A stretch of 64,000 nt of DNA from Syngnathus acus. Lineage: Eukaryota > Chordata > Actinopteri > Syngnathiformes > Syngnathidae. The notes under the pieces are model-generated. The model saw only the letters and a program-made list of their open reading frames with translations. It had not been told where the DNA came from and made no database searches. Position 1 is the stretch's first letter. Each line of letters opens with the position of its first letter. This document shows, in pieces, positions 42,257 to 53,560 of this stretch. The translations under genes were made by a program, and so were the position numbers. The stretch is taken from NCBI RefSeq assembly GCF_901709675.1, contig NC_051098.1:13855918-13919917 (forward strand). The letters are read 5' to 3'.

Positions 42257-43864
42257 TCAAAGAGTGTCTTTTGGGAGGGGTGGGGTGTCCATGGGCCCCG
42301 CTGAGGCGGCGTCCATGATGGCGTTGAGGTGGGATAGGGAGATTGAGCGCTGCTTGGTTCTGGCGGTGGGGCCCGGCTCAGGGTCGGGGAGGTGGCTGTA
42401 ACGGCGGCCATCTTGGTCATACTGATAAACGCGGATGACCCGACTCAGGCGGGGGCGAGGAAATGATTCTACTTCCTGGTTTTGATTGTCATTGTCTGAT
42501 TGTGAAGACTGACTGATTATATTTTCATCTCCATCTTCCTTCTCATTCTTCTCCATCATCCCATCATGCTTCTCTTCCTCCATGCTTCTCCACCTCCTCC
42601 CCTCTTCACCTTTACTTCCTCCTCTTAATGCTATTCTTCCTTTCTCGTCATCCACGTGGTCGCAGGTTTCCAGGTAGGCGGCAGCGGGATTGTCTTCCCC
42701 CTTCTCATCCTGGCTCCGTTTGTCCCGGAAACTTCTCTGAGGTTTGGCAGGTGGACATAAGGATGATGATGATGATGATGGTGATGGTGAGGATGGCGAT
42801 GAAGGACAGTTGGTGAGCGTCGTCATAGTAATGTCAGGGCGGCGTTGCCGTGGTGATCGTCGTCGCTTAGTGATCGCCCTCAAACATCTGCAGGAACAAA
42901 TATATCCGAGTTTGGATGGTTCCGATAAAAACTGCAAGTCACGTTAGGCGTCCAAAATAAGTCATACCTTTTGTAACAGTACAACACTGACACCTGCTGG
43001 CCGGTTTTAGTATTGTGATGTATTTTTGACAGCAAATGTAGAAATGGCTTTGCAATCACGGTATGAGTGGATTAGTGGGCATAAAGTAAATTTACAAGTG
43101 GACTAAAAAATATATTTTAAATTGACTGAAAGTAGAGTGCATGCAGAGAAAATATGAGTTTTTATGGTCAGTCTGATTTGACTGCTTGCAGATGGGGGCC
43201 CACCTGAGAAGAGGCGTCCTGCTCAGAGCTCCTGCGCTGAACCCAAACACAAAGGTGAGCAGCACCGCCGTCGTCACGGCTGCTACAAACACTTCATCAG
43301 AAACCGCTTCCTGTTTCCCCAGGGCCCTCCTGGACCTCGGACCACGTTCGCCATCTTTTGCCTGCATGTGTAGCTCGTAGGGGAACAGCGTGGACCCCCT
43401 GTCGTCATGCTGCAGCAGGCAGTAATACAAACCCTGGTGGAGGTCGCTCAGATTGTGGACCACCAGACTGCCGTCCTGGCGCATGTGGATCGGGTTCAGT
43501 TCTGTGTGGAGGCCTGGTGAGTGGAAGGGTCCGAAGGGGGTGTGCCAGTACACCACCACACCTGCTGGCCAAAGAATAATAAAAAGTTGAGTCAAATTGA
43601 ACTAAGTGCTGGTTGGTCACCTTTTGACCCATAATTGTGTTTGTTTGTTTTTGACCCAAGTTTGTGGAATACAAACATAGGTGTTGACTTGGTAGGTCAC
43701 TAACCTGCCTTGCCGCCATCACCGCACTTGATAGTCACCACCGCCTGTGGGTGACCGTCTACCCTGATGGTGGGTGCCACCATCAGGACGTTGGGGCGTC
43801 CTGATATCCCGGGACAGGTCGACACAGCCAGGAATGTTATGACCATGAAGCAGCGGGCCAACAT
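42257..43864 (-). CDS. Unrecognised single-Ig type I membrane protein, 382 aa
   Basis: The three exons, 43864-43705, 43561-43204 and 42887-42257, join in phase. Residues 1-22 look like a signal peptide. One Ig-like domain follows, with Cys47, Trp59, Gly97-Leu-Tyr-Tyr-Cys101 and an Asn90-Leu-Ser sequon. A membrane helix lies at about 144-166. The cytoplasmic tail of over 200 residues has a basic stop-transfer, poly-Ser, an acidic middle and a striking end, IRVYQYDQDGRRYSHLP and RSISLSHLNAIMDAASAGP, which looks like a docking motif. Exon 2 has two acceptors 3 bp apart. No human gene is known to me at this position between MYO7A and CAPN5. The family is not recognised. Confidence 0.75.
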
Positions 43865-45356
43865 TCCAAAGCTGCAAGTCGGCGCAGTTTATAACATGAG
43901 CAACAACAAAAAAAGACAAGCAGAATGATTATTTTGCTTTTCCCAGTTGTCAAATCATTGACCCAAATCGTCCCAAATCATTTGTATTGATTCAGGCATG
44001 TGAATGAAATTAGAGTGCCCAGCAATAAAAGATCACATAAAAAAAGAATACTTACATATATACAAAATATTCTAGTAATGAAAAATATAAGTTCAATAAA
44101 AGTATTGTTTGTTTTTCCCTGGTCTTGACAGGTGTGTGAATCTGTGTCGAGCTAGAAACATGCGAGTGTAAAGTGCAACTTTCTCACATGACACATAAAG
44201 ATGAAGATGTTAAAGATTAATATCTGTGAATGTCAGAGATGTTCAATCCAACCCCAGAAGGTAAACTCCTTGCCAGAGTTTGGCTTTAGCCACAGATGCT
44301 TCTACCAACCGGCAGGTAAACGAGCTAAATCAAAAACACCAACTTTTCCATAAGTTAAAATGGTCCAAATGTTGCTTTCCGCCTATTGGTAGCTATAAAC
44401 TACATTACCCATAATGCACCGCGCGACCCCGATGTCTGCACGCGCCTTATTTTGACAAGATAGCCCATGTACGCACCACCAAGTGGTGACTCCCTGATGT
44501 TGTCTCTTGGGTGAGAGCAACGCTCAAACCTCATCGTCTTCATCACACGAAAAACAAGACGAAAAGTTTTCCTGGGAGCGAAGACGAGAAAAAACACAGC
44601 TGACGTCACAGCCACATTTTTGAGGTAAGCGCCCAGTTTTAGCTAACTTTTAAAGTTTTCTTTTAGATGTGGACGGTTGATTTAAATGTCTTTTCTTTGT
44701 CGTGTGTGAGTTTACTTTCACTTCATTTCACTGTTCAGCGAATTAAGTTGTTAGATAATAGATGTTTACATCTGGAAAAAAATGACAAAAGAATGTGGCA
44801 AAAAAAGTTTGATCGATTAGTTCGCGTAAATAAGACTACTTCCAATACGAGATTTCAAATTAAAAGCGACAACTTGGCGTGACATCCCCTACTTTAGTTT
44901 AATCATTTTATCAGAAGGTCCATGAAGGCACCACAAATTACAGTAAACAAAAACATGTATTTAGGCTCAGATTTTCTATCTCAATTATTTTTTTTACCCG
45001 GTTAAAAAAAAAGGAGAAAAATAAACTGCTTTTGACTCCCGTTTATTTTGTAAATGGATTTTTTTTTAACTTCCCTTTGGCTGCCATCGTCCTGTGTTTG
45101 GTTTGACATGTCTCCAAACCACTTGAGAGGCAAAAATAGTTCCTTTTTTTTTTGTAATCACGAGAAAAGTTAAAAGGTTTGCAAAAGTTCTATTTTGGTG
45201 TCATGTGGTCCCAAAAAAAGTCACACATGATATTTGAACATCTGTACAGTGGGTGGTGGCCACGCCTTCTATCTCCATGTTTTGCTTTCTTCACAAACTT
45301 CTTCATCCCACTCATGCAAAACAATATTTTTTCATAATTAATGACGTAGCGTCAGG
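43865..45356. other. Divergent Ig-gene / capn5 upstream interval
   Basis: The left part is AT-rich with no coding signal. The capn5 promoter and 5' UTR exon lie at about 44385-44624. The rest is presumed capn5 first intron, with T-rich runs and no exon that I can support. Confidence 0.5.
44385..44624 (+). promoter_or_regulatory. Candidate capn5 promoter and noncoding first exon
   Basis: An inverted CCAAT box (ATTGG, 44385-44389) is followed by ACTACATTACCCATAATGC (44399-44417), two mismatches from the ZNF143 site, and a CRE (TGACGTCA, 44601-44608). The exon would end at 44624 before GTAAGC and splice to the start-codon exon at or before 45357. Confidence 0.5.
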
Positions 45357-48300
45357 ATGGTGGTAGCTTACGAGGGCCAGTCATTCACCTCCCTGCGAAA
45401 TCAATGTCGCCGAAACGGCCGCCTGTTTGAAGACCCCCTGTTCCCCGCCACAGACCAATCTCTCTTCTACCAGGCCAACCGCATCGGCAACATCATCTGG
45501 AAGAGGCCGCAGGTACCACTTTAACTTTTTTTCAAAAGGACAAACTAGAAGCAGGGAGGAAGTGAGTGTGTGCGCCCGTGTGTGTGTGTTTGTGGTTTTT
45601 CTACATTCTCTCATTTGGCTGCCAGCGTTGAGGCTCCCTGTGGTTCACGAAACATAATCAGGGGGTGCTACCTTGTTCTGTTCCTCTGTTCCTTGCTGTG
45701 TTTCCTTGTTCCTTGTTTCCTCTGTGTGTTTTTTCTTCCTATAACCTTTCTCACATGTTCTTGCTATTTCCTTGCTGTGTTGTTCCCACATTAATATCCT
45801 CCTGTGTTTCCGTCTGGAACTTTGATTGCCAGCCGATGAAGTGCATTTACAAAGCACGTGCGTGTTTACTTGGTGTAGATTGAATGGCGGCGCCGCCCTG
45901 CTGCCGCCTACTAAAATGACATCCTTGTCCGAGTTTAACTAAACAGTAGGCTTCATACTGACTTTTGTTTGAGCAGGAGTTATGTCAAGAGCCGCACCTC
46001 TTTGTGGACGGCCTGAGTGCCCACGACCTCCACCAAGGCCAGCTGGGAAACTGTTGGTTCGTGGCAGCCTGCTCCACCCTGGCGACGCAAGATGGTCTTT
46101 GGCAGAAGGTCAGCCATCTTGTTTGTTTACATGTTAAACCTCACCTACACGATTGCTCAGACCAAAACAAATCCGTTGGGGGAGCAAAAGATAACCGGCG
46201 ATGATAGAATGACATTATTAATCCAAATAAAATACAGTCGTGCATAGACAAAGATTTATTTCTAGCTTTCTATACACAAACCAACAATTCTACGAGACAA
46301 GTGTTTGTTTCCATTGGACTGCGTTCCGCGAGATTCATTCCTGTGAGGAAAAAGCCAGCGAGCATCGTAACTTGGCCGCCTCGGCGCCGTCTTTGAAGGC
46401 AAACAGGAAGTACATGACCTTGCGGACCTTGGCCAGCTCGGCGATCCTCTCGCCGAACTCCTGCATGTCGGCCTCCAACCACTTGAGGCCGCAGCCGTCG
46501 GGGTCGTCGGCGTTGCGCCAGAAGGTGCCGACGGGCTCCAGGAGCTGGCGCGTCATCAGATGGGTGAGGTCGGGCGTCCAGTGCTGCGAGATGCCCGTGA
46601 TGGTGACGCGCCCGTGCCCGCCCAGAGATACGTTCCAGCGACGGAAGCTCAGGTCCTGCCGCCGGAAGTCTAGCCGGTAGACGGCCTCGTGGGGCAGCAG
46701 CAGTCGCTCGCCATCTTGACGCTTTTGGCCCGAGCACTGAAGCGACGAAACACGCAGACGCATCTTCTGTGGGATCACAGCGACGTCTTTAACCACCAGA
46801 TTCACTTTCAACGTCTTGTGGCATACTCAGGTGCTTTGCTGCCAACTTGTCTCATCTCTGTGTCAACTGAGCTAAGGACAAAAGTAGTGCTTTGGCACCA
46901 TCGTATGGCAGGTCGAGGCAATTATAAATCTGTTTTGGGGGAGTGTCAATTTGGATTGAGCTATTTCTGGCAGGGTCAATAAGTAAAATAATGAAGATAT
47001 GATTACAACAAGGTACTATTCATATAATCAGGAAATTATTAAAAAAGATTTTTAAATATTTAGCAAAATGACAAAATTAAGGCATTATTTAAAATGAAAA
47101 TTTATAAAATTTAAAAGTTATGCACATTTAGTATGATTTATTAATTATTGCTTGTATATGATTTAGTTTTCCTGAAACAAAATGAGGCTCTCACCTCCGT
47201 CAGCGCCGTGTCCTCTTTAAATTCCAGCACCACGCTGTCGGACGCCGCTCCCGTTTCCTCCATGTCCCGCACCCGTCCTCTCTGGATGGATGGATGGATG
47301 AATAGTTATGAGTGGATGTTTTGACGGGTGGATAGACGGATGTTATGAGGCGTCTCTCACGGACTCGCTGCTTTTTGTTTCTCTCCACATTGGCCCCTCC
47401 CACCTAGCATTTCCACAGCTATTTCCATCACACACACACATACACACAGGCCTGTCGGCAACATTTATTGATTGACCCTCACATTAGCAGAGAGGACATA
47501 ACATCAATGTTTTTGTCAAGTTATGTAACTATATTGGCACAATAGTCACCCCCAAAAAAGATTAATTTGCAGCGTTCAAGAAAGAAGGAGGAAGTCAAGC
47601 GAGTGTGCGCGTGTATTGTTGTCAGGCAACAGGTGGCGCCGATGACGTACAGGTGGGAACTCTGGGAGTTTCCCGGCGCCTCCAGGGGCCGTCTCTACTC
47701 AATGGATCACTTATTTCTTTATTTATATCAGAGTATGTGTGCGCATGCCCGTTTCAGTGAACATGTGTCACCGTGTTGGGATCGTGTCACTCAAGGCCGT
47801 GCAGAGAAATTTACCAGCAAAGCCTCGCATGTTCATGGCATTGTCTTGTTTTTGGGTGACTCGTTCTTTATTTGTACTGAGGCCACAGCTATGTCTAATT
47901 TAATCTGTGCCAGGTCATTCCCGACTGGAAGGACCAAGAGTGGGACGAGAGCCACCCGGAGTTGTACGCCGGCATCTTCCACTTCCGCTTCTGGAGGTTC
48001 GGCGAGTGGGTGGACGTGGTGATCGACGACCGGCTGCCCACGCTCAACGGTAATCTGGTCTACTGCCGCTCCAACGACCCCAACGAGTTCTGGAGCGCCT
48101 TGGTGGAGAAGGCCTATGCTAAGTATGCAAGATCGCACCCGCTTCCTGTTACCATTGTGGACAAAAGTTTTTAGACAGTCCTTGGTTGTCATTTCAGGAC
48201 GTGCGGCTGCTACGAGGCGCTGAACGGCGGCAACACGGCAGACGCGCTGGTGGACTTCACGGGCGGCGTGTCGCAGTCCATATGCGTGAGTGAAAGCGAC

Positions 48301-50437
48301 GCCAAGGACAACGTGGAGACGCAAGCCGAGCTCTTCAGGCGAGTGCTCAAAGTCCACGAGAGGGGAGGGCTCATCAGTGCCTCTGTAGCGGTGAGCCACT
48401 CATACTCCATATTTTTGGGTAAAAATTTCATGCATGACTTGTTGGCTGCCAGTAGGTGGCGCTAACATGGCTTACTGCGATGTCCCTTAGGCGAGCAGCT
48501 CATCCGACATGGAGGCCCGCATGCCCAATGGCCTGGTCAAAGGTCACGCCTACGCCGTGACGGACGTGCGACGCGTGCGACTCGGTCACGGCTTCCTGGC
48601 CTTTTTCAAGTCCAATAAACTGGAAATGATCCGCCTGAGGAACCCTTGGGGGCGCAGCGAGTGGAGCGGACCCTGGAGCGACAGGTGACACACCCGAATG
48701 TACACTTTGAAGGCCATTGAAGATGAATGCGTGACAATAAGCGATTGTGTTCACAGTTCAGAAGAGTGGAAGAAGGTCAGTAGCCGTGAGCGCGAGAACC
48801 TCGGCGTCGTGGTGCAAAACGACGGAGAGTTCTGGTGAGTTTCCGTGCCACGTCATACCGTGGACGCGCTTATTGACGTCCTCGTTTGTCCCCGCTCAGG
48901 ATGACGTTCAGCGACTTCATCTCCAACTTCACGGACCTCATCCTGTGCCGCATGATCAACACGTCTTACCTGAGCTTGCACAAGACCTGGGAGGAGGTGA
49001 CGTTGCGCGGCTCCTGGAGTCGCCATGACGACGAGCTGAAGAACCGGGCCGGCGGCTGCGCCAACAACAAGCAGACCTTCCTCCAAAACCCTCAGGTGCT
49101 CCTCACCTGAACATTTTAGCCTTGGAGGAGGGTCTCATCCCTCATTTCATTCTCTAAAAGTCAAGAACTGAGACTCGATTGTTCATTTTGTAACCGTTGC
49201 CTGCATGTTTTTTGTCGTAGTACATCTTTGACGTGACCAAGAGCGAGGACGAGGCTCTCGTATGTCTGCAGCAGAGAGACCGCAGGGCCTCGCTGAGAGA
49301 AGGACGAGGAGAGAACCTGGCCATCGGCTTTGAAATCTACAAGGTAGGAGATACTAATTGGACAAAGTCGATTTATTATCAAGTTGGCAGTTGATGACAT
49401 TTTACAGCATCGTGTGCGCTCAGGTGGAGTTGAACCGGAAGTACCGTATGCACGCTCCCCAGCAGAAGGCGGCCGGCTGCACCTACAGCAACGCCAGGTT
49501 AGCAGGCAAAGCCCACGTGGAGCTTTGATTAGCAACAAAACAGCTTTTACATGGATATGAAAGAATTTGAATAAATGTTTTCCATAGGTCTGTGTTCCTA
49601 CGCGTTGACCTGAAGGAGGGCCGCTACGTCATCCTGCCGACCACCTTCGAGCCCAACCTGGAGGGAAACTTCCTGTTGCGCATCTTCACCGATGTGCCGT
49701 CGCGCTGCAGGTAACAAAGACTAAAATAATAAAAAAATAATAAACAAACACAAATAAATAAAATAAATAAAAAACAATTAATTCTTATCAACACTCATCT
49801 TTTTTGGTTTTAATATCATACCAGCATGTTTGTGATTTGTCATTCATAATTCTGAAAACGGCAGGGAGCTGCATGAAGATCAGCCCCCTCGCACCTGTTG
49901 GACGGGTTTGTGTGGTTACCCATCGCTGGTCTCGCAAGTACATGTCATCGAAGGCAACGCACTGACTGGTGAGATTGCAGTGTCGCCTCACCGCTTGATT
50001 TTTTAAAATTATTATTTATTATTATTATTATTATTATCCGTGTGCAGGTAACAACACGTACGTGACCGTTCACTGCGAAGGAGACACGATTCGCTCCGCT
50101 GTCCACGACGAGACTCGCAGTCCCAACTTTGACACCAAGGGGATCTTCTACCGGAAGAAAAGCGGCGACTCGATTGTCATCAAGGTGTGTGTTCATATTT
50201 GTGCTACCATAACGTGCTCATGCAAAGTGTTGACGTTGTGCTGATGGTGGTCGGGGGGGGCAGGTGTACAACCGGAACAGGTTGATGGACTCGTTCCTGG
50301 GCGAGTTGACGCTGTCCACCGAGGCGGGCGACATCAGCAAGAGGATGCAACTGCGGAACAAAAGCGGCCAGCCGCTGGAGCACCTCGGAACCCTCAGCGT
50401 CGTCGTGGTGAGCAGCTCCGTGCTCACCAGCTTCTGA
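45357..50437 (+). CDS. capn5: Calpain-5
   Basis: CAPN5 is a calcium-activated cysteine protease without the EF-hand domain. The thirteen exons give 630 residues: 45357-45512, 45977-46108, 47914-48122, 48198-48390, 48491-48684, 48757-48834, 48900-49095, 49221-49343, 49424-49497, 49588-49710, 49865-49968, 50048-50184 and 50264-50437. The triad is visible: Cys78 in [12 protein letters not shown], His249 in [13 protein letters not shown] and Asn281 in RLRNPWG. The C2L/domain III region (IPTTFEP-type [16 protein letters not shown]) and a C-terminal C2 domain with SQVHVIEG and KGIFYRKK follow, as in CAPN5/CAPN6. The intact cysteine excludes CAPN6. Intron 2 (46109-47913) holds omp on the other strand. 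AATAAA at 50597-50602. Confidence 0.94.
46335..47263 (-). CDS. omp: Olfactory marker protein, nested antisense in capn5 intron 2, with an intron
   Basis: OMP is a small cytosolic protein of mature olfactory neurons that buffers cAMP. The exons are 47263-47195 ([19 protein letters not shown]...) and 46766-46335, giving 166 residues. The long exon holds the family core: [48 protein letters not shown] and [12 protein letters not shown]. The junction is phase 0, with donor GAG/GTGAGA and acceptor CCACAG/AAG. The protein length equals the usual 160-odd residues only with the first exon. Human OMP also lies inside a CAPN5 intron on the opposite strand but has a single exon. Fish can have two omp copies. 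Confidence 0.9.
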
Positions 50438-51264
50438 GACGACGCACTGTAGGCTTCTCCTCTGTTACATTTCTTTCCAGTTTGACGGTATTATTTCATT
50501 TGAATACTTTTTAAACTATTTTTTTTTTATTATGCACGTTATTTTATTAAGTTTTGTTCCAAGTTTACTTTTTTTCATATTTATTTCATTTCTACAAATA
50601 AAAACAAATAACTTTATTTCATCCTATTTTATTTTCATTTATTTTGTATTTCTTTTTTGTTTTCCTTGTTTCTCCACTTGTATTTTATTCTGATATAATA
50701 TTCTATTTTTCTATTGAATCAAATTTTTAAAACCTTTTTTTTTTGTCATTTTGAATATTTATATGACATTTTCATTTTTATAACATTTGTCATTCAATTA
50801 GTATTTCATTTCAATTTGATTATATTTTGGTTGCTTTGAAACATAGTGTCGCTGTTGTACAGCTTCCAAAAGATAACTTTACTACACTAATATGATTTAT
50901 TGTTTCCATCACCATTTATTTTGTTTACATCCAGTAGTTTTCTACAACCTTACAACTGCTTTTGTTATTCAAGCAAACATGAACTCGAGTGTCAAAAAAT
51001 GTCACCGCACGATTGTTTTAAACGAACCAAGAAACATCACTTTAATGCCACTGTTTACGCATGTGTGTGTTTTGAAGTACTACTATCTACTTTGTTTATT
51101 CATTTGTTAAACACATATTGCAAGTTTATTCTTTTCATTCATTTATTGCAACACTTTCTTATTCATTCAATAAAGCTGATTATGAATCAAAGGTTTCCAT
51201 TGGATTCCATAAAAAAGGTGACACACATACTGAATGCAACATAGGTACACGATAGGTACACTTG
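50438..51264. other. capn5 3' UTR and AT-rich flank
   Basis: AATAAA at 50597-50602, then several hundred bases of T-rich, TTTATT-like sequence with no coding signal. Confidence 0.6.
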
Positions 51265-51321
51265 AAAATGCATAGTTATTAGGTACACTTGAAAATGGCG
51301 GTGCACCTAATAGTGTCCGTG

Positions 51322-51486
51322 TGACGTCACAGATCAACCAGCCAATCAGAAAGTGGGGGTGAGGGCGGGTGTGGCACTTTTCACTTTCAGTTAAGCTTTA
51401 GCCATGATTTTTCCCTAATGAAGTGGCCTGTTATTAGGTACACCTGAAAATGGCGGCGTACCTAATGGAATGTCCGTGTGACGTCA
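51322..51486. promoter_or_regulatory. CRE (TGACGTCA) and CCAAT motifs in the left arm of the repeat element
   Basis: Perfect CRE palindromes at 51322-51329 and 51479-51486, each followed within about 20 bp by CCAAT. The right arm has matching CREs at 52970-52977 and 53127-53134. Activity is not shown. Confidence 0.5.
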
Positions 51487-51545
51487 CAGATCAACTAGCC
51501 AATCAGAAAGTGGGGGTAAGGGCGGGTGTGGCACTTTTCACTTAA

Positions 51546-52910
51546 ACCAGGGGTGTCGACCTCCAGTCCTCGAGGGGCCGCATTCCAATATGTTTTCCAT
51601 GTTACCCTCGTTAAGCGCACCTGCGGGAAAAGTTTTAGCTCCTTTCACGTTCTGCAAGAGCTAAAACTTTTCACGCAGGTGCGCTTAACGAGGGAATCAC
51701 ATGGACACTCCATTAGGTACACCGCCATTTTCAAGTGTACCTAATAACAGGCCACTTTATTAGGGAAATATCGTGGTCAAAGGTCACAGGTGTCAAGCTC
51801 TAGTCCACGGGGCCGCGTTCCAATATGTTTTCCAAGTTACCCTCGTTAAGCGCACCTGCGTGAAAAGTTTTTGGTCACTTTCACGTTCGGCAGGGGCTAA
51901 AACTTTTCCCGCAGGTGCGTTTAACGAGGGAATCACACGGACACTCCATTAGGTACACCGCCATTTTCAAGTGTACCTAATAACAGGCCACTTTATTAGG
52001 GAAATATCATGGTCAAAGGTCACAGGTGTCAAGCTCTAGTCCACGGGGCCGCGTTCCAATATGTTTTCCAAGTTACCCTCGTTAAGCGCACCTGCGTGAA
52101 AAGTTTTAGCTCCTTTCACGTTCTGCAAGAGCTAAAACTTTTCCCGCAGGTGCGCTTAACGAGGGAATCACGCGGACACTCCATTAGGTACACCGCCATT
52201 TTCAAGTGTACCTAATAACAGGCCACTTTATTAGGGAAATATCATGGTCAAAGGTCACAGGTGTCAAGCTCTAGTCCTCGGGGCCGCGTTCCAATATGTT
52301 TTCCAAGTTACCCTCGTTAAGCGCACCTGCGTGAAAAGTTTTAGCTTCTTTCACGTTCCACAGGAGCTAAAACTTTTCCCGCAGGTGCGCTTAACGAGGG
52401 AATCAGGCGGACACTCCATTAGGTACACCGCCATTTTCAAGTGTACCTAATAACAGGCCACTTTATTAGGGAAATATCATGGTCAAAGGTCACAGGTGTC
52501 AAGCTCTAGTCCTCGGGGCCGCGTTCCATTATGTTTTCCAAGTTACCCTCGTTAAGCGCACCTGCGTGAAAAGTTTTAGCTCCTTTCACGTTCTGCAAGA
52601 GCTAAAACTTTTCCCGCAGGTGCGCTTAACGAGGGAATCACGCGGACACTCCATTAGGTACACCGCCATTTTCAAGTGTACCCAATAACAGGCCACTTTA
52701 TTAGGGAAATATCATGGTCAAAGGTCACTGGTGTCAAGCTCTAGTCCACGGGGCCGCATTCCAATATGTTTTCCAAGTTACCCTCGTTAAGCGCACCTGC
52801 GTGAAAAGTTTTAGCTCCTTTCACGTTCTGCAAGAGCTAAAACTTTTCACGCAGGTGCGCTTAACGAGGGAATCACATGGACACTCCATTAGGTACACCG
52901 CCTAATTTTT
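51546..52910. repeat. 235-bp tandem array (about 5.8 units), each with an internal 90-bp hairpin
   Basis: The unit word ATGGTCAAAGGTCAC recurs at 52009, 52244, 52479 and 52714, exactly 235 bp apart, with a diverged copy near 51774 and a partial first copy from 51546. Each unit holds a near-perfect inverted repeat: CCCTCGTTAAGCGCACCTGC on one side and its complement on the other, with a loop of about 16 bases between AGCTC and GAGCT. Copies differ at few positions. The short frames seen in each unit shift with the 235-bp period and are not genes. Confidence 0.9.
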
Positions 52911-53560
52911 TCCCTAATGAAGTGGCCTGTTATTCCTCACCCCCATCTCCTGATTGGCTGATTGATCTGTGACGTCACACGGACACTCCATTAGGTACAC
53001 CGCCATTTTCAGGTGTACCTAATAACAGGCCACTTCATTAGGGAAAAATCATGGCTAAAGCTTAACTGAAAGTGAAAAGTGCCACACCCGCCCTCACCCC
53101 CACTTTCTGATTGGCTGGTTGATCTGTGACGTCACACGGACACTCCATTAGGTACACCGCCATTTTCAAGTGTACCTAATAACTATGCATTTTTTGTTCG
53201 TGTCAAGAATGTGTATTTGCTCTTTATTTTGGGGGACACCAACACGCATTACACAACGTAAAACACATATACATATTGTCATATAAAGCAGTTAACCAAA
53301 TGTCAGATTTGGAGAAAGTTGGAGAAAACCTGGAATCTAAAAATGTTTATGCATCTAAGGGTTAAAGTCATTCACCTGCAATAATTTCTCCACACTAGTT
53401 GTCACTGGCTCATTTATGTCAACAGTAGCTGTGTCATGTCATTCTAGACACTCGTATAAGTATGTAACATGTGACTTTTGCCCACCCGTAGTTAATCATT
53501 CATCGCTTGAAGACACAAAAAGTCGTCATTAGTTCCTGGCAGCTAGCGGAATCTTCCAAG

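Larger units (their letters stand above)
51265..53194. mobile_element. Inverted-repeat (foldback-like) element with internal tandem array, 1.93 kb
   Basis: The left end AAAATGCATAGTTATTAGG recurs inverted at 53194. The arms (about 51265-51515 and 52945-53194) are nearly identical over about 250 bp. Each arm holds two subunits with TTAGGTACAC, TGACGTCA and CCAAT. The core has repeats of 235 bp. A hAT-like terminal word CAGGGGTGTC at 51549 starts the core, so a second element may be nested. No transposase is present, so it is non-autonomous. Target-site duplication is not clear. Confidence 0.75.

Noticed and set aside
42628-42947. Plus-strand Asp-rich frames opposite the Ig gene tail
   Set aside because: They are antisense of the poly-Ser codons (TCA repeats read as GAT).
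46767-46811. TTG-started extension as the N-terminus of omp
   Set aside because: It runs through intron sequence before a clear CCCACAG acceptor, and the upstream exon gives a better ATG start and family match.
51526-52905. Series of similar 63-72 residue frames starting with VKGHRCQAL
   Set aside because: They recur every 235 bp in shifting frames inside the tandem array and cross hairpin stems. They are by-products of the repeat, not a gene family.
51546-52910. Regular repeat spacing suggesting a CRISPR array
   Set aside because: Units are 235 bp and directly adjacent, with no short repeat plus unique spacer pattern, and the genome is a vertebrate.
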